A stretch of 64,000 bases of DNA from Massilia terrae (GCF_024753145.1 NZ_JANUGU010000007.1:62001-126000); one strand, 5' to 3'. Counted from the first letter of the stretch, positions 35,142 to 44,643 are shown. The notes: a model not told the origin generated them from the letters alone. Translations and numbers: made by a program.

Positions 35142-37763
35142 TCACGCGCCGAGTCCGGCTGCGGCGCGGCGCGCGAGCAGCTGGCGCGCCTCCTCGAATT
35201 CATAGCGCGATAAATACGCCTGCAGCCTGGCCATCGACGCCGCGTCGAGCACGGTGGCCAGCTGCGCGCGCACGCTGTCGAAATAATCGGTGGCCTCGCC
35301 CGAGAACTCTTCCAGCAGCGCGGCCAGCCGCGCCAGCGCTTCCTGCGCGCTGTCCTGTGCGGCGGACGGCGGCGCCGGCGTGTCGGGCGCGTTGTCGAAA
35401 TAGCGGTCAAGGTGCCGTACCAGGTCGGCCACCGCCGCGTCCAGCGCGACAACACCGCGCGCCAGCACGCGCTGGTCGGCGCCGGCCAGCGCCATGCCCT
35501 CCTCCACCGCCTGCGCCAGCGTCTGCAGTTCGCGCGCGCCGACCGCGCCGGCCACGCCGCGCAGCGTGTGCGCGCGCCGCCCGGCCTCCTCGCGGTCGCC
35601 GGCCTCATAAGCGGAGCGGATCGCGCCCCCCGCATCGCGCTGGGTTTCGCGCAGACGCTGCAGCAGCTGCAGGTACAGGGTGCGGTTGCCACCGACCGTG
35701 CGCAGTCCGGCGGCCGAATCGAGCCCGCCCAGCCCCGGCAGCGGCGCCGGCGCGGGCGACGGTTGCACCTGGACCGGCGCCAGCGCGCGGCCCAGCCAGC
35801 GCGCCAGCGTGGCGTACAGTTTCTCCGGCTCCGCCGGCTTGGTGATGTAGTCCTGCATGCCCTCGGCCAGGCAGCGCTCGCGGATCTCGGCCAGCGCATG
35901 CGCCGTCATCGCGATCACCGGCACGCGGTCGAAGCGCGGGTCGCGGCGCAAGGCGGCGGTGGCGGCATGGCCGTCCAGCTGCGGCATCTCCAGGTCCATC
36001 AGCACCAGGTCGAAGCCGTCCGGGCCGGCGCGCTCCAGCATGTCGAGCGCCTGCTGGCCGGTGGCCGCGATCGCGACCTCGATGCCTTGCGCGCGCATCA
36101 ACTCGGCCGCGATCTGCTGGTTGACCAGGTTGTCCTCGACCAGCAACACGCGCGCGGTCTTGCACGCCGCCAGCGGCTGCGCGGATTCCGCGCGCCGCGC
36201 CACCGGCGCCGGCAGCGGCGCAATCGCGAACGCCAGTTCGAACGAGAAGATCGAACCCTTGCCGGGACTGCTGTCGACCGCGATCGCGCCGCCCATCAGG
36301 CCGACCAGCTGCTGCGAAATCGACAGCCCCAGTCCGGTGCCGCCGTATTCGCGCGTGGTCGATCCGTTGGCCTGGCTGAAGGCGCGGAACAGCTTGGCCT
36401 GCTGCTGCGCGCTCATGCCGATGCCCGAATCGCGCACCGCGAAGCGCAGCCGCGCATGCCCGGCCGCGGCGCCCGCCAACAGCGCGCACGACAGCTCGAT
36501 CTGGCCGCCGGGCGTGAACTTGACGGCGTTGTTGACGAGGTTGATCAGCACCTGGCCCAGGCGCAGCGGATCGCCCACCAGTCCGCGCGGCACCTGGTCC
36601 GGCACCTGCACCAGGTAGGCGAGCTGCTTTTCGGCCGCCTTCTGGCTGGTCACGCTGGTCACGTTGGCCAGCACTTCATCGAGCGAGAACGGGATCTCCT
36701 CGACATCCAGCTTGCCCGCCTCGATCTTGGAAAAATCGAGGATGTCGTTGATGATCCCCAGCAGCGACAGCGCCGCGCGATGGATCTTGCTGACGTAATC
36801 GTGCTGCTTGGGATTGAGGTCGGTGCGCAGTGCCAGGTAGGCCATGCCGAGGATCGCGCTCATCGGGGTGCGGATCTCGTGGCTCATATTGGCCAGGAAC
36901 TCGCCCTTGGCCACGTTGGCCGCCTCGGCGCGCACGTTGGCCGCCGTCAGTTCGGCGGTGCGGGCGGCGATGCGCTGCTCCAGGTCTTCGTTCAGTTCGC
37001 GCAGCTGCTGTTCGATCAGGCTCTTCTCGCGCAGCAGCCCGTTGGTCACCTGCTCGGCGCGGCGCAGGCGGTTTAGCGTATCGCGAAAACTCTGCACCGC
37101 CGACGACAGCTGGCCGACCTGGTCGCGCCGGCCGATGCCCGACAGCTCGATGTCGGTGTCGCCGCGCGCCAGCTTCTCGAGCGCGACCTGGATGTCGACG
37201 AAGGGCTGGGTCATGCGCCGTCCGACCAGCAGCACCGACAGCGCGATCGCCAGCGTCAGCAGCACGTTGGCGGTGATGGTCTGGACGATCTGGCGGCGCA
37301 GGTCCAGCAGCACCGGCTGCGCCGAGAATGCCAGCTCCACCGAGCCGACCGGATAGGTGCGGTTGCCGTCGTTGTAGGTGATGGTGCGCGCGACCCGGAT
37401 GCCCGGTCCTTCTGCGGTCCCGGACAGCGAAGCGAGCACCGCGCCGGTGGGCGACAGCACGCGCAGGGTCATCACCTCGGGCGTCGCGCCGACCGAATCG
37501 ACCACCGACGACACCGCCGCGCTGTTGATGTCGAACAGCGGCTGCGCCAGCGCCTGCGACAGCACCTGGGCCTGGCGCTCGACGCGCTCCTGCAGCTGCT
37601 CGTGGGCCTCGGCGCGCAGCGTGTGCGTGACGTAGCTGGTATAGACACCGGTGGTCAGCGCCACCGCCAGCACGATGCCGGCACCGAGGCGGAACACCAC
37701 GTTCTGGCGCCAGCTGTCGAGCAGCGCGCCGACCAGGAAGGAGCTATGCGGGCGCAGGCTCAT
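35142..37763 (-). CDS. Hybrid histidine kinase with receiver and Hpt domains
   Basis: An 873-residue BarA-like protein. Membrane helices lie at about 25-47 and 165-182 around a periplasmic sensor. HAMP and a coiled coil follow (about 183-285). HisKA has His295 in MSHEIRTP. The ATPase domain covers about 400-515 (NLVNNAVKFT, DSGIGM, GGTGLGLSI). A receiver follows (LVEDNLVNQQ, phospho-Asp in LVLMDLEMP, ITKP). The Hpt domain has RRAHTLRGVAGAVGA. It is a complete internal phosphorelay with no output response regulator nearby. Its ATG directly abuts the stop of the binding-protein gene (TAAATG). Confidence 0.95.
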   Translation of the reverse strand: MSLRPHSSFLVGALLDSWRQNVVFRLGAGIVLAVALTTGVYTSYVTHTLRAEAHEQLQERVERQAQVLSQALAQPLFDINSAAVSSVVDSVGATPEVMTLRVLSPTGAVLASLSGTAEGPGIRVARTITYNDGNRTYPVGSVELAFSAQPVLLDLRRQIVQTITANVLLTLAIALSVLLVGRRMTQPFVDIQVALEKLARGDTDIELSGIGRRDQVGQLSSAVQSFRDTLNRLRRAEQVTNGLLREKSLIEQQLRELNEDLEQRIAARTAELTAANVRAEAANVAKGEFLANMSHEIRTPMSAILGMAYLALRTDLNPKQHDYVSKIHRAALSLLGIINDILDFSKIEAGKLDVEEIPFSLDEVLANVTSVTSQKAAEKQLAYLVQVPDQVPRGLVGDPLRLGQVLINLVNNAVKFTPGGQIELSCALLAGAAAGHARLRFAVRDSGIGMSAQQQAKLFRAFSQANGSTTREYGGTGLGLSISQQLVGLMGGAIAVDSSPGKGSIFSFELAFAIAPLPAPVARRAESAQPLAACKTARVLLVEDNLVNQQIAAELMRAQGIEVAIAATGQQALDMLERAGPDGFDLVLMDLEMPQLDGHAATAALRRDPRFDRVPVIAMTAHALAEIRERCLAEGMQDYITKPAEPEKLYATLARWLGRALAPVQVQPSPAPAPLPGLGGLDSAAGLRTVGGNRTLYLQLLQRLRETQRDAGGAIRSAYEAGDREEAGRRAHTLRGVAGAVGARELQTLAQAVEEGMALAGADQRVLARGVVALDAAVADLVRHLDRYFDNAPDTPAPPSAAQDSAQEALARLAALLEEFSGEATDYFDSVRAQLATVLDAASMARLQAYLSRYEFEEARQLLARRAAAGLGA

Positions 37764-38534
37764 TTAACGGCGCTCGCTTTGCACCGCGCTGCGTTCGCGC
37801 CTGGCGTGGGCCGGGCTGGCGCGGGCGGCGCCGATGGCATCCCAGATCCGTTCCGCCAGCTTCGGATTGGCGGCGGCGAAACCGTGCGACAGCATCAGGT
37901 AGTAAGCCTGCTCGACCAGCGGCTCGGGCAGCACTTCGAGCTGCTGTCCCAGCGGGCCGCGCAGCAGGCGCACGGCATCGCCGCCGCCGAATGCCGCCGC
38001 CTCCAGCCGCCCGGCCAGCAGCTTCTGCGCCAGCTCGTCGGCCTTCTGGCTGCCCTCGTCCACCGGCAGCTGGCGCGCGCGCAGGAAGGCGGCCACCGAG
38101 TAGCCGAGCTGCACGCCGATGCGGCCTTCCACGTGCCTGAATTCGTGGCCGTCCCAGTCGATCGCGCTGCCCTTGCGCCGCACCAGCACGTAGCGATCCA
38201 TGTGCAGGCGGCGCGCCGGGTCGGCCTTGTCGCCGCCCGGATAGGCGCCCAGCGCGGTCCGCTCCTGGCTGAAGCTGGCGGCGAACGCGCCATCGACCTC
38301 GTTGGCGGCCAGCTGCGCCAGGCAGCGCTTCCACGGCATCGCGCGGTACTCGAAACGCACGCCGGTGCGGCGCGCGGCCTCGCCCAGCAACTCGAAATCG
38401 AGGCCGTGGCCATCGAGCGTACGCCACGGCAGGACCTCCTGGCGCTCGAAGCACAGGGTGACGGTGGGGTCGGCCAGTGCCGGCACGCCCAGGAGGCAGC
38501 CGGCGGCCAGCAGCAGGGAGGCAAGTGGTCGCAT
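37764..38534 (-). CDS. Periplasmic solute-binding protein (family 3) paired with the kinase
   Basis: A 256-residue protein with a clear signal peptide (MRPLASLLLAAGCLLGVPALA). A type 3 binding-protein domain follows: PTVTLCFERQEVLPWRTLDGHGLDFELLGEAARRTGVRFEY, PWKRCLAQLAANEVDGAFAASF. There are no transporter genes around it. Because it is translated with the hybrid kinase at zero spacing, it probably presents a ligand to that kinase rather than to a transporter. The start at 38534 is chosen from the signal peptide; the ribosome binding site is poor. Confidence 0.85.
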   Translation of the reverse strand: MRPLASLLLAAGCLLGVPALADPTVTLCFERQEVLPWRTLDGHGLDFELLGEAARRTGVRFEYRAMPWKRCLAQLAANEVDGAFAASFSQERTALGAYPGGDKADPARRLHMDRYVLVRRKGSAIDWDGHEFRHVEGRIGVQLGYSVAAFLRARQLPVDEGSQKADELAQKLLAGRLEAAAFGGGDAVRLLRGPLGQQLEVLPEPLVEQAYYLMLSHGFAAANPKLAERIWDAIGAARASPAHARRERSAVQSERR

Positions 38535-38660
38535 GTCGCGGCGCGCAATGAGGATATTTACGGACACCGCGAGTATGCCAATTCTGGTGACCAAAAAAAA
38601 GCTACAAAAGGTAAAGGGGCTATAACGTAGGCTTCTCCCCGGCCGTCGTCCCGGCGGGGT

Positions 38661-39824
38661 TCAAGCCTCTTCCAGCGTCGTCACCAGCGCCGCCTGCTCC
38701 ACCCGGTTGCGACCGTTCCGCTTGGCCTCCTGCAGCGCCGCGTCGGCGCGCTGGAACAGGGTCACGGTGCTGTCGTCGGGGCGGATGGTGGTGACGCCGA
38801 AGCTGGCCGTCATGGCGATCAGCGCCCGCTCGGTCTTGCACGGGCTGCCTTCGATCGCCGCGCGCATGCGTTCGGCCACCAGGCTGGCTTCCTCCAGCCC
38901 GGTACGCGGCAACAGGATCGCGAAGGCGCCGCCGACCAGGCGCCCGAGCTGGTCGCTGTCGCGCAGCTGGCGCTTGCAGACCTCGGCCACGTGGCGCAGC
39001 ACGGCGTCGCCGGCCAGATGGCCGTAGCCGTCGTTGACGCGCTTGAACTGGTCGAGGTCGAGCGTGACCAGCGCGGTCGCCTGGCCGGGCCGGCGCGCCA
39101 GCGACATCCACGGCGCCAGCAGATTGAAGAAGCCGCGCCGGTTCGGCACGTCGGTGACCGGGTCGACGACCTGCAGCCGCGCCAGGTCCTGCTGCAGCTT
39201 TTCGCGCCCGAGCAGCAGCTTGCCGAAGGCGTACAGCAGCATCAAGCCATACAGCGCGAAGATGTAGCACTCGCGCAGCAGCCCGTTCGAGAGCCATCCC
39301 CAGCCCTGCGGCATGGCCAGTACCAGCACACCGCGCGCCGCCACCACCAGCGCCAGCAGCGCGCCGCTCACCGACAGGAAGCGCCGCAGCATCGAGGCAT
39401 CACGCCAGCCGCGCGCCAGCGCCAGCGCGGCCGACAAATAGAAGACACCGAGGATCAGCGAGGCGGCCACCGCCCGCAGGCCATTCTCGTCGACCCGGTA
39501 GCAGGCCAGGAACAGGCCGATGGCGATCGCCAGCGCGGCCATGGTCGGACGGCGCCAGCGCGGCCGGCCCGCCGCTTCCCAGAACGCGCCCGCTTCCCAG
39601 GCCACGCCGCCGAACAGCAGCGCATACCCGGCCGGCAGCGCCAGCGCTTCCGGGAACACGCCGCTGCCGCCCAGCGCCAGCAGCAGCCACGCGCCGGCCT
39701 GGAACTGCCGCCCCAGCGACCACGCCACGGTGGCGCCGTCGCGCGGGCTGCCGTAGTCGAAGAAGAACAGGGTGGCGCACAGAACCAGGTTGCCCAGCGC
39801 GAGAACCAGTGCGGTCGAATCCAT
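38661..39824 (-). CDS. Membrane protein with a degenerate GGDEF domain
   Basis: A 387-residue protein. About six or seven hydrophobic segments form an N-terminal membrane sensor (about 1-205). A GGDEF-type domain follows (about 220-380), with VVDPVTDVPNRRGF and LDLDQFKRVNDGYGHLAGD intact, but the signature reads RLVGGAFAILLP where RLGGDEFAILLP is expected. The catalytic acid pair is gone, so it should not make cyclic-di-GMP and may act as a GTP or c-di-GMP sensor. It lies 14 bases downstream of a small gene on the same strand. Confidence 0.9.
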   Translation of the reverse strand: MDSTALVLALGNLVLCATLFFFDYGSPRDGATVAWSLGRQFQAGAWLLLALGGSGVFPEALALPAGYALLFGGVAWEAGAFWEAAGRPRWRRPTMAALAIAIGLFLACYRVDENGLRAVAASLILGVFYLSAALALARGWRDASMLRRFLSVSGALLALVVAARGVLVLAMPQGWGWLSNGLLRECYIFALYGLMLLYAFGKLLLGREKLQQDLARLQVVDPVTDVPNRRGFFNLLAPWMSLARRPGQATALVTLDLDQFKRVNDGYGHLAGDAVLRHVAEVCKRQLRDSDQLGRLVGGAFAILLPRTGLEEASLVAERMRAAIEGSPCKTERALIAMTASFGVTTIRPDDSTVTLFQRADAALQEAKRNGRNRVEQAALVTTLEEA

Positions 39825-39838
39825 CGGTCGCAGCCTTA

Positions 39839-40114
39839 TCAGTATTCGTGTTCGACGTTGCCGCTGCCGTCGCCGACCTTGCTGGCCCAGGCCCGCGCCC
39901 AGTAGGTCTTCTCGGCCTCCGACGGCGCCTCGTGCCAGAACACGATCAGCGTGCCCTTGTGGTCGTGCAGCTGGGTGAGCTTGTCGACGAAGGAGCCGCA
40001 GCCGTCGCCATCGGCCAGCGACATCGCGTAGCCGTACACGCGGTTCAGCCGCTCGATGCGGTCGGGCTCGGTCTGGCTGTTGGTGGCGCTGATGGCGGGA
40101 TGATCCAGGAACAT
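39839..40114 (-). CDS. Conserved-looking 91-residue protein of unknown function
   Basis: A soluble 91-residue protein containing RVYGYAMSLADGDGCGSFVDKLTQLHDHKGTLIVFWHEAPSEAEKTYWARAW. No signal peptide, no membrane segment and no family that I recognise. The ATG at 40114 has CGGAGAA six bases upstream, so it is a real gene. It is the first gene of a pair with the degenerate GGDEF protein and may supply its ligand signal, but this is a guess. Confidence 0.65.
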   Translation of the reverse strand: MFLDHPAISATNSQTEPDRIERLNRVYGYAMSLADGDGCGSFVDKLTQLHDHKGTLIVFWHEAPSEAEKTYWARAWASKVGDGSGNVEHEY

Positions 40115-40209
40115 GCAGGTTCTCCGAATGGCGGCGCGGCCAGCTTATCAGAAACTCATGCTGCGTAACAAGCTGACAAGCACGGCCGGCGCTGGCATAT
40201 ACTTGGCCG

Positions 40210-40974
40210 ATGCCGTCCTCCACGCAACCGTCCCTGCCCGACCCTGCCGCGGCGCCGCTGGTGCGCACCGCGCGCGGCCGCCGCACGCTCGAATTCGCCG
40301 AGGGCGACATCCAGAGCGAAATGCTGCTGGCGCGTCCGGACAAGCTGGTGCTGGCCTACGCCAAGGCCATGATGGGCTTCGCGCTGTTCGTGCCGCGCCC
40401 GCGCCACATCGTGATGGTCGGCCTGGGCGGCGGCTCGCTGGCCAAGTTCTGCTACCGCCACTTTCCGCGCGCCCGCATCACCGTGGTCGAATTGCGCGGC
40501 GACGTGATCGCCTTGCGCGAGGCGTTCCAGGTGCCGCCGGACGATGCCCGCTTGCGCGTGGTGCACGCCGATGCCACCGCCTGGCTCGCGCGCCATCCCG
40601 GCAGCGCCGACGTGCTGCTGATCGACGGCTTCGACGCCGACGGCCTGCCGCCGGCACTGGGCAGCGCGCGCTTCTACGCGGACTGCCATGCGCTGCTGGC
40701 CGACGGCGGGGTCGCGGTGGCCAACATCTTCAGTTACGACAAGGCGCGCGGCGCGATGCTGGCGCGGCTGCGGCACGCCTTCGGCAACCGTGTCTGCTGG
40801 CTGAATGGCGTGGCCGGCAACAACCACATCTTCTTCGCCCTCAAGGGCGGCACGCGCCGCGCGGACCGCCTGTGCGCCCGGTTCGGCGACGGCCGCGGAC
40901 TCGGCGCGCGCTGGCTCAACTGGCTGTTCGCGCGCCTGCTGGTGGCCTGGCTGGCGCACCGTGTCACCGCCTGA
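40210..40974 (+). CDS. Spermidine-synthase-like Rossmann protein
   Basis: A 254-residue protein with the SpeE-type fold: DIQSEMLLARPDKLVLAYAKAMMGF, HIVMVGLGGGSLAKFCYRHFP (nucleotide site), VVHADATAWL. The polyamine-synthase catalytic stretch, normally with DSTDP, reads DVLLIDGFDADGLPP here. The N-terminal tetramer domain is short. It may be a methyltransferase-like relative rather than a true spermidine synthase. It is a single gene, divergent from the 91-residue gene. Confidence 0.8.
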   Translation: MPSSTQPSLPDPAAAPLVRTARGRRTLEFAEGDIQSEMLLARPDKLVLAYAKAMMGFALFVPRPRHIVMVGLGGGSLAKFCYRHFPRARITVVELRGDVIALREAFQVPPDDARLRVVHADATAWLARHPGSADVLLIDGFDADGLPPALGSARFYADCHALLADGGVAVANIFSYDKARGAMLARLRHAFGNRVCWLNGVAGNNHIFFALKGGTRRADRLCARFGDGRGLGARWLNWLFARLLVAWLAHRVTA

Positions 40975-41092
40975 CCACTGTCGCGCCGCCAGCGCGCACG
41001 ATTCGATTGCCCAATCCGGCCAGTTATGACACACTGGCGCGCTGATGCTCACCGGCAATTTTTAAACATTTTTTAACAAGCTTCCGACCGCC

Positions 41093-43930
41093 ATGCTCCG
41101 TCTCCGGCCCTTCAACCTGAGCTTTGCAGCGACTTTGACGCTGGGCAGCGGCCTCGCGGCGTCGGCAGCGCTGTTCGTGGCCGCCAGCCACCTGGAGTAC
41201 GACAACCAGACCCTCGCTTTCGAGCAGCGCGCGGCGCAGCGGGTGGCGATGGTGCGCCAGGGGCTGAACGAGGCGGTCGAGGTGGCGGCGGTGGCCAACC
41301 AGCTGTTCGCGACCGCCGGCCCGGTGACGCGCGCACAGTTCCACGATTTCACCGCGCCCCTGCTCAAGCGCCATCCCTTCATCAAGGCCTTCAACTATCA
41401 CCGTGTGGTGGCGGGCGGCGAGCGCGCCGCGGCCGAAGCGGAGCTGCAGGGCCTGCGCGCCGGCACCGTGATCACCGAAAAGCATGGCGGCACCCAGGCC
41501 CCGGCGCCGCAGCGCGCCAGCTACAGCGTGGTCTGGTATCTGGAGCCGATGGCCGGCAACGAGCCGGCGCTGGGCCTGAACGCCAGCGCCCACGCCGAAG
41601 TGACCGAAGCGCTCGCGCGCGCGCAGGCCAGCGGCCAGGTAGCCGCCAGCGACCTGCTCGACCTGGCCCAGGACAGCACCCCGCAAGCCAGCTTCGAACT
41701 GATCATGCCGGTGTACGGCGCCGGCGGCAAACTGGTGGGCGATACGGCCGCCGTGATCCGCGGCCGCGAACTGGTGCGCACGATCTTCGATGGCACCGGC
41801 CTGCTGGAAGACCAGGGGATTCACCTCGCGGTGTATGCCGGCTCCGAACCGCAAGCGTCACGCCTGATGTTCGCGACCGCCGGCGCCGGCGCCAACGCGC
41901 CGCGCGACCGCGTCGCCGCCTGGGTCGCGCCCGACTATACCGGCCGCCTCGAACGCAGCTTCAGCGTGGCTGGCCGCACCTGGCTGGTGCAGGTGGCCGC
42001 GGCCCCGCGCGCCTTCCTGCCCGACCACCTCGGTTCGCTGACGATGCTGGTCGGCGGCATCCTGTTCACGCTGCTGGTGACGGCCTTCGTGCAGACCACC
42101 GCCGCGCGCGCGCGCCGCGTGCAGCAGCTGGTGCGCGAGCGCACCGCGGACCTCAAGCGCAGCAACCTGCGCCTGGTCGAGGACGTGATCGCGCGCCGCC
42201 GCACCGAGAAGGCGCTGCAGGAAAGCGAACAGCGCTTCCGCCAGCTGGTGGCGATGTCCTCCGACTGGTACTGGGAGCAGGACAAGGACTTCCGCTTCAC
42301 CAGCATCACCGGCGACTTCGCCGGCAAGGCCGGCATCGCGGCCGAGCGCCTGTTCGGCAAGACCCGCTGGGAATGCGTGCCCGATCTTGAGGATTTGCCG
42401 GGCGGCCGCGAGCACATCGCCTGCCTGCACGCGCACCAGCCGTTCCAGGAATTCGAATACCAGGCCGAGGACGACCAGGGCGCCACCCGCTGGTTCAGCA
42501 TCAACGGCACCCCGCTGTTCGACGACACCGGCGCCTTCATCGGCTACCGCGGCACCGGCAGCGACATCACCGCGCGCAAGCTCACCGAGCAGCGCGTGTA
42601 CCACGTGGCCCAGCACGACGTGCTGACCGGCCTGCCCAACCGTTCGCTGCTGCAGGACCGCCTCGGCCAGGCCGTGGCCTACGCCACCCGCAGCGGCTTC
42701 CCGGTGTGGGTGATGATGATCGACCTGGACCGCTTCAAGTACGTCAACGACAGCATGGGCCACAAGGCCGGCGACGTGCTGCTGGTGACGGTGGCGGCGC
42801 GCCTGCGCTCCTCGCTGCGCGATTCCGACACGGTGGCGCGCCTGTCCGGCGACGAATTCGTGGTGATCCTGTCCGAGCACGCCAACGAACCGCTCACGCG
42901 CGATATCGTGCAGCGCGTGATGGACGCGGTGGCGCGCCCGGTCATGCTGGGCACCAAGGAGTTCATGGTCACCTGCAGCATCGGGGTGGCGGTGTATCCG
43001 AGCGAAGGCACGTCGGCCGACAGCCTGATCGAGCATGCCGACATCGCCATGTACAGCGCCAAGAAGCAGGGCCGCAACAACTTCCAGTTCTACACCCCGG
43101 CGATGAACGAGGAATCGCTGGAGCGCGTGCGCATCGAATCGGCGCTGCGCAATGCGCTGGAGCGCGACGAGTTCGTGCTGTTCTACCAGCCCCAGGTGGA
43201 CCTGGCGACCGGCCACATCGTCGGCATGGAGGCGCTGATCCGCTGGAACCATCCGGAACTGGGCATGGTGCCGCCGAACCGCTTCGTGCCGGTGGCCGAG
43301 GAGACCGGCATGATCGTGCCGATCGGCGCCTGGGTGATGCGCACCGCGGCGGCCCAGGCCAAGGCCTGGCAGGACGCGGGCCTGGGCCAGGTGCGGGTCG
43401 CGGTCAACCTGTCGGCGCGCCAGTTCGGCGACCCCGACCTGATCTCCGGGATCGAAGCGGTGCTGGCCGACACCCGCCTGCCGGCCGACAGCTTCGAGCT
43501 GGAGCTGACCGAGAGCCTGTTCATGAGCGACGTGACGCCGGCGGTCGACCTGCTGCACCGGATGAAGGCGCTGGGCGTGAACCTGTCGATCGACGATTTC
43601 GGCACCGGCTACTCGAGCCTGTCCTATCTGTCGCGCTTCCCGATCGACGTGCTGAAGATCGACCGCAGCTTCGTCAACGACATCACCGACGACGCCAACG
43701 ACGCCGCCATCGTCAGCTCGATCATCGCGCTGGCCCACAACCTGAAGCTGTCGGTGATCGCGGAAGGGGTGGAAACGGCGGAGCAGCTGGACTACCTGCG
43801 CAGCCAGGGCTGCGACGAAATGCAGGGCTACTACTTCAGCCGTCCCCTGCCCGCCGCCGACTTCGAGAAGCTGCTGCGCGAGCGGCGCTGCCTGCCGGTG
43901 CTGCAACTGGACGAGCCGCTGGCCATCTGA
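41093..43930 (+). CDS. CHASE-PAS-GGDEF-EAL cyclic-di-GMP protein
   Basis: A 945-residue protein. A membrane helix at about 12-32, a periplasmic CHASE sensor (about 60-285, FNYHRVVAGGERAAAEAE) and a second helix at about 318-338. A coiled coil and a PAS domain (about 380-500) follow, then GGDEF (about 510-670; the motif reads SGDEF, which is tolerated in many active or GTP-binding domains) and EAL (about 680-930; GMEALIRW, DDFGTGYSSL intact). It is probably a phosphodiesterase tuned by GTP binding and an external ligand. Confidence 0.93.
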   Translation: MLRLRPFNLSFAATLTLGSGLAASAALFVAASHLEYDNQTLAFEQRAAQRVAMVRQGLNEAVEVAAVANQLFATAGPVTRAQFHDFTAPLLKRHPFIKAFNYHRVVAGGERAAAEAELQGLRAGTVITEKHGGTQAPAPQRASYSVVWYLEPMAGNEPALGLNASAHAEVTEALARAQASGQVAASDLLDLAQDSTPQASFELIMPVYGAGGKLVGDTAAVIRGRELVRTIFDGTGLLEDQGIHLAVYAGSEPQASRLMFATAGAGANAPRDRVAAWVAPDYTGRLERSFSVAGRTWLVQVAAAPRAFLPDHLGSLTMLVGGILFTLLVTAFVQTTAARARRVQQLVRERTADLKRSNLRLVEDVIARRRTEKALQESEQRFRQLVAMSSDWYWEQDKDFRFTSITGDFAGKAGIAAERLFGKTRWECVPDLEDLPGGREHIACLHAHQPFQEFEYQAEDDQGATRWFSINGTPLFDDTGAFIGYRGTGSDITARKLTEQRVYHVAQHDVLTGLPNRSLLQDRLGQAVAYATRSGFPVWVMMIDLDRFKYVNDSMGHKAGDVLLVTVAARLRSSLRDSDTVARLSGDEFVVILSEHANEPLTRDIVQRVMDAVARPVMLGTKEFMVTCSIGVAVYPSEGTSADSLIEHADIAMYSAKKQGRNNFQFYTPAMNEESLERVRIESALRNALERDEFVLFYQPQVDLATGHIVGMEALIRWNHPELGMVPPNRFVPVAEETGMIVPIGAWVMRTAAAQAKAWQDAGLGQVRVAVNLSARQFGDPDLISGIEAVLADTRLPADSFELELTESLFMSDVTPAVDLLHRMKALGVNLSIDDFGTGYSSLSYLSRFPIDVLKIDRSFVNDITDDANDAAIVSSIIALAHNLKLSVIAEGVETAEQLDYLRSQGCDEMQGYYFSRPLPAADFEKLLRERRCLPVLQLDEPLAI

Positions 43931-43943
43931 GTTTCCTGGAGAG

Positions 43944-43972
43944 TAGGCAATCCGACAAGATTGCCCTACAAT
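43944..43972 (+). promoter_or_regulatory. Likely promoter of the 70-residue gene
   Basis: TAGGCA (43944-43949), a 17-base spacer and TACAAT (43967-43972), 32 bases before ATG 44005. Each hexamer is a partial match to the sigma-70 consensus. Confidence 0.4.
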
Positions 43973-44004
43973 TGCAATATCTTTTGTGCAATCAGGAGAC
44001 GGGC

Positions 44005-44217
44005 ATGATCATCGAACAAGAACGCCAGGACAAGGCCGCCGGGCAAGCACTCAAGCGCACCGACCTGCGCACGCGCGACCTCGTCAACCAGGCCATCGCC
44101 TCGCTGCCGACGCTGGGCGTGCAACGCTCCGCCGCCTTCCTCGCGGCGATGAACGTGCCGCCGGAGATCGCGGTGCGCTGCCTGGTCTATCCGCACCGCC
44201 GCCGCGCCGCGGCCTGA
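44005..44217 (+). CDS. Small protein of unknown function (70 residues)
   Basis: MIIEQERQDKAAGQALKRTD opens a 70-residue basic protein with LVNQAIASLPTLGVQRSAAFLAAMNVPPEIAVRCLVYPHRRR. The ATG at 44005 has an AGGAG ribosome binding site. It has no membrane segment. The family is unknown. It ends six bases before the stop of the convergent 118-residue gene. Confidence 0.65.
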   Translation: MIIEQERQDKAAGQALKRTDLRTRDLVNQAIASLPTLGVQRSAAFLAAMNVPPEIAVRCLVYPHRRRAAA

Positions 44218-44223
44218 AACCGC

Positions 44224-44580
44224 TCAGCCGCCGATATCGGCCAGCGAGTCGCGGCCCTTGTCGGTGAGCGCGAAGCCGCCTTCCGCGCGAGCGGCGATAT
44301 GGGATTTGCGGGACAGGAAGTGCACCACTTCCGCATCCGCCGCGGCCAGCGGATCAGCCGCCAGCTGGCGCAGCGCCTCGATGCAGCGGCGCAGGAACAA
44401 TAGCTCCGTGCCCTTGTCGGTCAGCGCCACGCTGCCGTCGCGGCCATACTGGATCAGCTTCAGCCCGGACAGCTTCTTGGCGTTGCGCCCGACGCAGGCA
44501 TTGAAGCGGTCGGTGCGGGCGCCGCGCCGGATGAATTCCAGCGCGTCGTATTCATCGGTAGTGAGTTTCTGGTCCTTCAT
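44224..44580 (-). CDS. Protein of unknown function with two winged-helix-like repeats
   Basis: A 118-residue protein. Two halves each end in a GLxL..GxxxLTDKG-type pattern (KLIQYGRDGSVALTDKGTELL and HIAARAEGGFALTDKGRDSL). This suggests duplicated winged-helix modules, as in small transcription regulators. It begins MKDQKLTTDEYDALEFIRRG. There is no operon partner. The duplication is visible directly; DNA binding is inferred. Confidence 0.65.
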   Translation of the reverse strand: MKDQKLTTDEYDALEFIRRGARTDRFNACVGRNAKKLSGLKLIQYGRDGSVALTDKGTELLFLRRCIEALRQLAADPLAAADAEVVHFLSRKSHIAARAEGGFALTDKGRDSLADIGG

Positions 44581-44643
44581 TGCCGCCTTTCAAGTCAGGG
44601 GCGCATGGTACCGCCCATCGCCCCGCGCGGCAACCCGCCAGGA

